This document shows, in pieces, positions 50,496-58,407 of a DNA stretch of 64,000 nt. The DNA is from Thozetella sp. PMI_491 (Eukaryota; Ascomycota; Sordariomycetes; Chaetosphaeriales; Chaetosphaeriaceae). The notes below the pieces were generated by a model that saw only the letters and a list, made by a program, of their open reading frames with translations, made no database searches and had not been told where the DNA came from. The first letter of the stretch is position 1. Every line of letters begins with the position of its first letter. The translations under genes were made by a program, and so were the position numbers. The DNA is taken from the NCBI GenBank assembly GCA_021432635.1, contig MU270016.1, positions 1,808,171 through 1,872,170 of the forward strand, given 5' to 3'.

Positions 50496-51857
50496 ATGTA
50501 CGAAGACATCAAGAGGATCGCTGCGCTGTACGGCCTCACCGCCGAGGAGCTGGACTACCACTGTACAGTGGCGTCCCCGAAGCGTGGCGAACCTCCCGTC
50601 TTCTACCCCTATCATATTCTTTCGCGGCCCCAGGCCCAGCAGTTCGGCTGGGACTGGCCGGCTCTGGTTGAGCTTGCCGGCTTCATGCTGCAAACCATGC
50701 GCAGAGAGTGTAACAAGCATGCAGAAAGGGCTGGACTGGGCGAAAATGACATGGACGCGCGTCGCGTGGTCTATTGGATGGCGCACCACTTCTGCAAGAA
50801 GATCCGGTCGCTAAAGGCGGAGATGGGCGAGGTCAGCTTGGAGGAAATCGCCTTCCACAATCTCGACCGATAGGACTTACCTCTTGTCCCCTGGAGGCGC
50901 TCTTGCTTTAGGGCGTCGCTCTGCAAGAATCAGGATCATGGAGTCGCCCTGCTATTCGGGCTGGTCTGCCCAGAAGGCGAGGCTTTCGATCCTGTGTATC
51001 ACTTCGATCTCGGCCGCTGCACAGTGACACTGGACAGCGTGTCCATGAACATGGCCATGCGGAACTACTGCAATAACACGTGGACTAGTATCCGCGATGC
51101 GTTGCGCAGCATCCCGCTGCACAGCGTGTTCTGGCGCGTTGATCCGCGTCTTGGTCGAGAGATCTGGAACGGTGGTGCCTCGGACACGAGCGTCGTCCCG
51201 GAACCGCCCGCACCCGAGTTCGACGTTCCAATGGTGTCGCTCGACGCCTGGTTTGTTGACGGTGGCATGTACCCCCATTTCCCGTACGCATGCCCTAGCT
51301 GTCCTGAGGAGCTGCTGGTGAGCCCGGGCGAGTTGATTCGTCATTGCAGGGAGTACCACAGCACCGCAGGGCATGCTGTCGACCATACGCGTCCTGAGCA
51401 GGACGACGTCGACCGGTAGTACTGGGATGCGTTCTGGAAGTATCGGGACTGCGGTAAGCAGTTCCACAAAAGACATGACTGGACCAACCACTCTTGTACC
51501 AAGAGGTTCATATGCGAATGGGAGGGGTGTGATATGAGGTTCGCCAAGAGAGCGCATCTTACCACGCATGTGATAAGGAAGCACACCTTCGAGAAGCCTT
51601 TCAAGTGCGATCATGCCGGCTGTACAGCCGCATTTTCGGACCCTGGAACTCTTCTGAGACACCGTGACACGCACTCGGACAAGCGAAAGTACAAGTGTGC
51701 CTGGGAAAATTACGGCAAAGAATTTGTGCAGAAGGCTGCATTAGCCCGTCACATAAATAACGTACACACGCAGGAGACGTGGTACGAGTGCAAATGCGGC
51801 GTCAAATTCACGGACCCTAGCTCCCTCCGTGGTCACAAGAAGAAGAATGGTCACTAG
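50496..51857 (+). pseudogene. C2H2 zinc-finger gene interrupted by in-frame TAG codons
   Basis: One reading frame runs from ATG 50496 to 51857 with stops only at 50871-50873 and 51417-51419, both TAG. The N-terminal block (MYEDIKRIAALYGLTAEEL to FHNLDR) is unknown. The middle block ends DDVDR before the second TAG. After it come zinc-finger repeats: CGKQFHKRHDWTNH, then CEWEGCDMRFAKRAHLTTH, CDHAGCTAAFSDPGTLLRH, and CAWENYGKEF, where the second Cys ligand is Tyr (TAC at 51711-51713). A last CKCGVKFTDPSSLRGH block ends at 51857. CAG-to-TAG and TGC-to-TAC are both the kind of change RIP makes. No in-phase intron removes either stop cleanly without deleting conserved finger residues. Probably a recently dead regulator; read-through or unusual splicing is an alternative. 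Confidence 0.6.
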
Positions 51858-52229
51858 AGAGTTGGAAAGGTAGTTGAGCAGATGTCTTCTGCAAAATGCC
51901 GAGAATTATGTGATCACTTCGCCTGTTTGGCGATGCCGACGTTGGTCACATGTACCCTCCGTGCCTTTTCCTAGTCACGAGGTCTGTGATAATCACTGGG
52001 ACCGGCGATATCTGTTTCTCCGTAATGGTGCCTCCTTACCTTTGGTAGTACTTAGTCAATAAAAATTGCCTCGCTCAGAATCTCACGATCACAGGAGCTA
52101 GGTTGCATGACAACCTGAGGACCCACTAAAGAGTCGGACCCACTTCAGTTCACATTAGATTTCAACCCGCCTTGCTGTTTTGAAATCTAAACCAACTCAA
52201 CAACCAACTTACTTTTCCTTTCTTAAAGA
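51858..52229. other. Intergenic region with an inverted repeat
   Basis: Downstream of the zinc-finger remnant and upstream of an ATG at 52230 that has a good context (AAAGAATGG). Contains the inverted repeat at 52155-52190. Confidence 0.5.
52155..52190. repeat. 11-bp inverted repeat upstream of ORF series
   Basis: TTAGATTTCAA at 52155-52165 and its exact complement TTGAAATCTAA at 52180-52190, with a 14-nt spacer, 40-75 bp upstream of the ATG at 52230. It could be an operator-like site or leader hairpin. Confidence 0.75.
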
Positions 52230-53607
52230 ATGGATTTTATTCAGTTGGTTGACGGCAAGGCGCGCGAGCGCCGCCAAGCGGTCATCGAATATGCGACCAA
52301 GACGGTCAGCCTCCCCGAGTCGCTGTTGCATCATGTGTACGCGGCCCACACGGAGCACCTCCTCCAAAAGGCGGTCATGGACTCGAAGATTTTGGGTCTC
52401 TCGCAGAGTCTTTTTGACTTTGAACTCGACCGGACCGTCTGGGAGGGCGCGGGCAAGTCGTCTTTCCACTCGAATTTTGACCAACACATTTACTAATTTG
52501 AGTTTAACGCAGCACGGAAAGCGGCTAGACTGAACATGCCCGTCGAGCCGTTCCCTTACAAGTTCGAGAGGCCGCACGTCTACGCTGGATCTGTCTGTGT
52601 CCAGTTTGACGAACGCAGGCGGGCCTTTTCTGGCTGTGCCGAGGGCAGGACTATCCCCCCGCGGCAGCCGCCTAGTGGTGCTGCGTTGGCTGCGACTATG
52701 GCCAAGCTGACTGTTGCTGGGACCACGCCGCAGCAGGAGGCCGCCAGCCTCACGACGGTGAGCGTCTGCCTATTGCTTGTAATAAGCTTCGGGTACGGTT
52801 TATCAGCCCCAGGCCCTCCGGAACGGAGGCTCTCGAGTTCCAGGTCGCGTGGTCTGCGCTGCTTTCCTTCTACGGTGAGATGGAGACCTACCGCCCTGAA
52901 AGCGGCGAGACGGCACCGGATGTCAGCTTGACCTTTCGTCAATTCTTCGGGGATAGGAATGTGTTTCATAACCCTACCCCTCCGGCCCATCCTCGGCAAC
53001 CCGCGTCCGCTGGAGCGGCGTCGTACTCGACCGCCGCACAAACCCTACTCCTCCTGTTTCGGAGGAGCCTGTCGTACAGAAGGGGAAAGCGAAGTGGACG
53101 GGAAAGGCGAAGGACAAGGGTAAGGGCAAGGACAAGGGGACCGTTCAGTTAACTCCAAAGCCCGAGAAAGCCCGCGGGTCCGGTGGCCGTCCTGCCGCTC
53201 CTACAAACCTGCTTCCTCAATGGGCCATGTTTAAGGCCGAGGAAAAGCAGCGCGACGCTGAGTTGGCTGCCGCGCTGGCCAAACAGCCCATCCCGACCTT
53301 CCAGATCAAGGATACCTAGAGGCCAACCGCCACCGACGACGATAACCGCAGGTACGTCGCCGGAGCCAAGGTCCAGGTCAACTTGGAACATGGCCAAATG
53401 ACCGCGCCAGACACCCTGGGTGAATCTGGGTCCAACCCATCAGCTAACGTAGGTTACGCTGCGTTGGATCTCGAGTTCAACCCCTGGGCGACGGAGGAGG
53501 CCGAGGACAAGGCCGAGGACAAGGTCGAGGACAAGGCCGAGGACAAGGTCGAGGACTGAGCCGAGGAAGTTGAGGCCGAGATTGCCGCGCAGGCGAAACA
53601 GGCATAG
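52230..53607 (+). pseudogene. Unidentified broken ORF series with Lys-rich and acidic C-terminal parts
   Basis: I do not recognise this protein. It begins at an ATG in good context (52230, MDFIQLVDGKARERRQAVIE), and protein-like blocks follow in order over 1.4 kb. A first block of about 170 codons includes PVEPFPYKFERPHVYAGS. A middle block reads TEALEFQVAWSALLSFYGEM. A Lys/Gly-rich block follows (KAKWTGKAKDKGKGKDKG), and the end is an acidic repeat. The blocks are separated by several breaks, so it is treated as a fossil. Similarity to any known transposon, virus or host family could not be established from motifs alone. Confidence 0.4.
53500..53556 (+). repeat. 12-bp coding minisatellite (AEDK/VEDK)
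   Basis: About 4.75 copies of GCCGAGGACAAG, alternating with GTCGAGGACAAG, encode an acidic AEDK/VEDK run near the end of the unidentified ORF series. Confidence 0.9.
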
Positions 53608-54360
53608 TCTTTTTGCCTATGCGCTGTGATGTTGTAGCCTACAGTTTCGTAGGGCCATGAGGGGTCAGGGAGTCAACATGCTACAGCTATGTCTATAGCC
53701 TCTTAATCAAGCCTCATCATGGAATTTTTCGTGCTTCTCATTTGCTTATTACGTGTATTCGACATGGAAAACTCAGACTTCCGGCTGTGGGTGCGCCATA
53801 TTGAACACCAGGTGCAGGAAGAAACAGCGCCAAGGACCAGCATCGAAATAATACATGGAGGTGGACACATTTATCGTCATTGAGGCGAATCTAACGCTTC
53901 CTTGTCTTAGACTTGCGTCTACTCCTTACTGGTCGGGCAAGTGGAAGAGCGAACGCTACTGGCTCCCGCGGCGTGGTCCTTGTAATTCCAGCTATCTCGT
54001 CTCGATTACCCCTCTCTTCTCTCCTTACGTCAAGGGCCGCCTTTTGTATGTAGTCGTCCGGTTGTGCCGCGTACGCTAGCTGTACTAGCGACGGGTGGAT
54101 GCCGACTTCCCTGGTCGCATATTCGACGACGGCTTGAGTTTGGAAACTGGCATATACTAGCTACTATAAAGATAGCTAATCGTTTTTACGTATTAAAACA
54201 TAGGGAATCACATCTTAGATATTATAGTTACAGACCCCTAAAATAGGGGATCTCAGGGTTAGGGTACACGCTTACATAACTTTTGCGGGACCCGCGAACT
54301 TCACCTATTCCATATATAATTGCCAAAATCTTTCTCTGACGCAAACATCGACTGTTCCGT
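53608..54360. other. AT-rich intergenic region
   Basis: TA-rich around 54150-54250, as expected of RIP-affected DNA. A short perfect inverted repeat (CCCCTAAAATAGGGG) lies at 54235-54249. No gene. Confidence 0.45.
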
Positions 54361-54516
54361 GGCTTGATGGTCTAGAGGTGTAAGCATACATCCTTAACGC
54401 CTGCGCAGGCCCGTACTTACCCTTTCCGGAAAAAAGATGATACTTGTTTTGGGTTGCACTTTCCTTGAAAGAATGCCTGCTATAAGTGGTCCCGGGTTCG
54501 ATCCCCGGTCAAGCCC
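54361..54516 (+). pseudogene. tRNA-Pro(TGG) gene split by a 57-nt insertion in the D arm
   Basis: The acceptor stem GGCTTGA (54361-54367) pairs fully with TCAAGCC (54509-54515). The T arm CCGGG-TTCGATC-CCCGG is perfect. The anticodon stem CTTGT/ATAAG encloses TTTGGG, so the anticodon is TGG, followed by an intron-like insert of about 27 nt after position 37, as is usual for fungal tRNA-Pro(TGG). The A box (TGGTCTAGAGG) and B box (GGTTCGATCCC) are intact. About 57 extra nt, starting GTAAGC after AGAGGT and ending AAAAAAG before ATGATACTTG, separate the D arm from the anticodon arm. A normal cloverleaf is therefore not expected. Total span is 156 nt. It may be dead, or the RNA may have an unusual processing route. 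Confidence 0.75.
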
Positions 54517-54521
54517 CACTA

Positions 54522-54531
54522 TTTTTTTTTT
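54522..54531 (+). terminator. T10 run, likely Pol III terminator
   Basis: Ten T residues start 6 nt after the discriminator base of the tRNA-Pro gene, followed by C and another T6. This is the usual Pol III stop signal and spacing. Confidence 0.7.
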
Positions 54532-55897
54532 CTTTTTTAAATTTATTTACCATTCAGCCATCCGCAACATCCCTCCGTCCCTTTTATTTTCCCTTGTGCT
54601 TTGCGAAGTGGTGGTTTGATAATATTAATGGAATGGGCCACGATGAATCTATAGTTAGATGGGAGGCTACGGCTCCATTTGATATGCTTCTAGACTTACT
54701 AGGCATGGGAGAAGGTACTGTCAGAAACCCCAAATCTTCGACAGTTACCGCTTGCGAGTAGCTCTTGAGCTCTTGAGCTGCCGTCAAAGAACTGCCCACT
54801 TTTTCGAACCACGTGACTACGTGACGAACCATGCCTTAAGGAGGTAATCGCCCCGCGAGTCGCGACGACAGCTCGACAGGCCCAGTCACAACCAACAGTT
54901 ATGCTAGCGGAGTTTCCTGCTTGTAGCCAGCTATATGAGAGCGGGAGAGCCTTCTGTCTCTACCGGTAACTAGTATCTAGTTGATCGGCTCCCTTTTTAC
55001 CAGATGCTCGTAGCTATCCACTAAGTGTAGTTGCATCATAAAAGGAATCGGTGACATTAAACATGTTTGTCACAACGCCGCGGGCCTTGTTGGTAGCATG
55101 GTGGAGCGATGACGCAGGCACGGCTTCTGAAAGTCCATGCCGGCCGCTCGCCCTAGTTCAGCCCGAAATCCTTTGTTCAAGAGCTGTGACACCGATAAGT
55201 TTGTCACTCTATCCCCGTTGTCAAATAAGTTATCATACTCTCGAGGATTTGCTCATGCTCGCTCGCAGTAAGCTAACGTCTCCTTGTTCTAGGTACCCTC
55301 CCAACGCCATGACCGATATCTTGACTCGAGGTCCTCAGCTCCTTCTGAATGCCTGCCTCCTTTACCACGTTGTGTAACGACTTGTGACTGCTGGCTGTAC
55401 CCTTTCATTTGATTGATTCGATGGAAATCTTGATCGAAATATGACTCGTTTAATGGCCGTTCCCTGGGCGGGATTGTCGGTATCAAGAGCCTGAGTGAAG
55501 AACAAGAGGAAGATTTGTCGCCGGTGATATCGTGCTTGATCCAGCGATCGGCGCGACGTCCTTGCCGGTCGTCTGCAGAGTATATCCGCCCACTCGTATG
55601 CGAAAGCTTCCACGGAGCTGGCCAGTTAACAGGCACCCACAGATAAAGGAATCTCGTCCTTGGCAGGCTCGACTTTTCGTAGTTTTATTTTGGGGTTCAA
55701 GTCGAACAGGCGGACCAGGACGAGTCAAGCGATACTGCACCATGTTAATATCAACGGCTTGGTTCGGCGCCAAGTGTCTAGATGGCGCAGGGAATTGTCC
55801 TCATGGCTCTATTGTACTCGGGATATCCCTAACTTGTGTTTATCGTCCAAGACAGTTTGCAAGTATTATTTCTATAACTTGTTTCGAGTTTCACTCT
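54532..55897. other. Intergenic region
   Basis: Short open frames only. A stretch near 55290-55640 on the reverse strand looks weakly protein-like but has no motif, and none is called. Confidence 0.4.
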
Positions 55898-55931
55898 CTT
55901 GGGTTGCATGCTACAAGTGGTCCCGGGTTCG
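55898..55931 (+). pseudogene. Second tRNA-Pro-like fragment
   Basis: CTTGGGTTGCA followed by ACAAGTGGTCCCGGGTTCG repeats the anticodon-loop, variable-loop and T-arm start of the split tRNA-Pro at 54361. The intron-like insert is mostly missing, and it breaks off inside the T loop. No acceptor stem is present. A relic. Confidence 0.55.
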
Positions 55932-57228
55932 TTGTTTATGCGCAAGTTGGTGTCGTGCGCAATATTAGCCACAACTTTGTCGCAGTGCTATGTATTCGAC
56001 GTCTTTCTTAAACCCTCACTTTCCATCTGTGGTGCCTCTGAGAAAAATTCTGTAGTGGCCGTGCACGTCATTCTTAATCTTGCTTGGATCGCACTCACAC
56101 TTGGGTTCATTGGCGTTCGCAAACAAGGCAATGTCTCTTCCACTCTACCCTAAACAAGCGCGTTGCTGCACCTGAGTTGCCGGTAATCCAGTTTGCTGAT
56201 GCCTAATTATTGCTGGAGCAGAAACCCGGAGTGTTGCGACTGGATCGACTTGGTAAACCATTGGCTAAAGGGAGGGTAAGGGGTTGAAAGGAGCGAGGGG
56301 AGAGGAGGGGCCGCCGTGAGAGTCTCTCAGCTTCAAACTACGTTCACGGCGTGCAAGGAGACATGGCCATGTCAATGCTTGTAGTGCGGCTTCCCCGACC
56401 ATGCAAGAGTGATTGCTTTATTTTGTTTACATGAGCCTCTGTATATGCGCTCTGCATGTCTCTGGGAGACCAAACTGCAATATGCATCGTCTTGACACAG
56501 TGTCTTGCAGCATAGCGAAAGTACAATTGGAAGACAACCTACTGGCACCTGCGTGTTTCACATACTTGTATTCATAGTTGTAGATTGTGACAGATCGCGG
56601 AAGCAACTGGCAGCAGATTTGAGGAAACATGCTTGATCGTGTCACTGGGGTTGTGTCTACGTGATGATGCTGGCGAGGGATTGGGGCTAGGAGAGCTACT
56701 TAGGCTCAAACTGCTCAGCATGGATAAGTATAGGAGCTTGGCTCATTGATGGCTTTATTGTTTTCAATACCGGTTCAGATCTCTTTGGGTGTAAAAGGGA
56801 TTGTGGGGCCATGGACGAGACTTTTTCCCCATGCCGTGGTAGAAGTACTTATTCCAAAATTTTGGTGCCTCTCTTTTCACAACAACAACTCTCAAATCTC
56901 TTCGCTTCTTTCATACCCTACGAAATTCGGCATCGACAACACCTCGCGACGCCGTTTTTTTTTAAAGAAAAATAAAAATTGAAAGAAGTAGAGATCTTTT
57001 TTCTTTCTTTTTCCTTTCCGCGATTTTGAGGTGTCTCAAAATCGCCGGAATAGAAGCAACAAGCGGCGTCGAGTCGATGATGGCTCGGAGGACTTGATGG
57101 GGGCGGCCCTGAACCGATGGCAGATGAATTCATCGGGCAGTCAAGGGACGGCCAGTAGGCCAGCTCTTGTGAGAGTTCGGCCTCGGATGCTGCGAAGGCT
57201 GGGAGTGGAGGCGTCACGTCGGTAGACC
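55932..57228. other. Intergenic region
   Basis: No gene supported. A protein-like stretch in a different frame (57160-57300, containing EATKGKEFTVDLGN) directly precedes the zinc-knuckle ORF and may be its damaged 5' part. Confidence 0.4.
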
Positions 57229-57369
57229 GTGTCGCTGCCATTGCCCAGGAGGCCACCAAAGGGAAGGAGTTCACGGTGGACCTCGGTAACAAACAACACC
57301 TTGTGTGCTGTCGGTAGACAGAACCTGGGTACAGTCTTGGAGACGTTCTCGGAGAAGGTGACAGAGGGA

Positions 57370-58098
57370 ATGGGCAGCGACGATGTGCTAATTTGCACTT
57401 TTCTGCCCAGCGTGTCAAGCGGTCGGTGCTCCGGCCGCCGGGATCGTCTCTCGGTAGCCGCGTGTCCCCAGCCCAGGACGCTCATGGCACCATCCCTTGG
57501 CACCACGCAGCCCAGCCGCGCTTTCAGCCTGGCCAACACGCCCGTGGCACCTGGTGCCATCGTGCAGTCACGCGGCGCCTTCGGTCAGGGCAGCACGCCG
57601 CCCGTGGCGCCTCGCGCCATAATACAGGCACACGGTGCCATCGGTCAGCCCAGCACGTCTGTAGCCTCTTCTCGCGCCATCGCGCTGCCAGAAGGTACGG
57701 CGGAGATCCAAACCAGGACGTTAGTCTGCGATGGGTGCGGCTTGACCGGCCATGAAAGGAGGGATTACGTGAAGGCCTCCTATGTTGGAGACATCGCCGG
57801 TTGCCTCCTTTGCAACGAGGTGCATTCTGCGAAATGCCCAGTTTCGATGGAGGGGCCAAATGGCATGGTGGTTACCCGTAGGTTCTGGCAGACCTATTGG
57901 GGTTGCAGAATTGGCAAGCCGCCGGCGCGGCTTCCCTTCTGCATCTACAAGGAGGCTCTTCGGCAGGCGAGGAGGCTCAACTGGTCGGTAGACCAGTTCT
58001 TGAGACGGTTTGGCAGGGGAGTCGTGCCGACTCCGGAGGCGGTGTTGAGGTGGCGGTACCTGGAAGGGAATCAGAATACCATCCAGACATTCGACTAA
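57370..58098 (+). CDS. Zinc-knuckle-like hypothetical protein with 20-aa repeats
   Basis: The frame is open from 57229, but the first ATG is at 57370 (MGSDDVLICTFLP), giving 242 aa; the true start is uncertain and an upstream exon or damage is possible. Residues about 38-117 are four imperfect 20-aa repeats (APGAIVQSRGAFGQGSTPPV type). A cysteine-rich segment follows (CDGCGLTGHERRDY, then CLLCNEVHSAKC) that could bind zinc. The C-terminal part is basic and helical (FCIYKEALRQARRLNWSVDQ). After the TAA at 58096-58098 the same frame stays open to 58407 (see next entry). I do not recognise the family; similar cysteine-rich proteins are frequent in fungal accessory DNA. Confidence 0.45.
   Translation: MGSDDVLICTFLPSVSSGRCSGRRDRLSVAACPQPRTLMAPSLGTTQPSRAFSLANTPVAPGAIVQSRGAFGQGSTPPVAPRAIIQAHGAIGQPSTSVASSRAIALPEGTAEIQTRTLVCDGCGLTGHERRDYVKASYVGDIAGCLLCNEVHSAKCPVSMEGPNGMVVTRRFWQTYWGCRIGKPPARLPFCIYKEALRQARRLNWSVDQFLRRFGRGVVPTPEAVLRWRYLEGNQNTIQTFD
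57481..57720 (+). repeat. 60-bp coding minisatellite, four copies
   Basis: Four head-to-tail 60-bp units start at 57481, 57541, 57601 and 57661. They share a GTGGC-rich start and GCGCCAT-type core and encode the 20-aa repeats of the zinc-knuckle ORF. The fourth copy is the most diverged. Confidence 0.85.
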
Positions 58099-58122
58099 AG
58101 GAACGGGGCTCCTCCCATCGTC

Positions 58123-58407
58123 ATGGAGGCGGATGGACCTAGTGGTCTGATCGCCCAGATCCAGGCGGGCACTGCTCCCGACCTCGCCTACTCCAAGCAC
58201 TTGAGAAACCAGGTTCAAGCCTGGACCGCTACACGCCTCGGTTCTGGTGATATCGGAACTAAAGCAGCCGACAAACGCAGCGACCCCGCCATGGGATACG
58301 AGCCTGCCCACGCTGTCAAGAGGGAACTAGACGAGCCTATTTTCGCCACCAAGACAGAATCTGATGAGCCTGATTGGCCCATCAAGGCAGAACCTGATGA
58401 GAGTTGA
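58123..58407 (+). CDS. Acidic C-terminal ORF in frame with the zinc-knuckle ORF
   Basis: 94 codons from ATG 58123, in the same frame as the upstream ORF and separated from it by one TAA and 24 nt. It ends in acidic KxEPDE-type repeats (ESDEPDWPIKAEPDE). It may be the original C-terminus of the upstream protein, cut off by a CAA-to-TAA change, or a separate small ORF. Confidence 0.35.
   Translation: MEADGPSGLIAQIQAGTAPDLAYSKHLRNQVQAWTATRLGSGDIGTKAADKRSDPAMGYEPAHAVKRELDEPIFATKTESDEPDWPIKAEPDES

Noticed and set aside
51416-51472. Possible intron removing the second TAG of the zinc-finger gene
   Set aside because: It is in phase, but it would delete a conserved finger segment (CGKQF) and has a weak donor.
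54252-54265. Single TTAGGG-like unit near the tRNA gene
   Set aside because: Only one unit, not a telomeric array.
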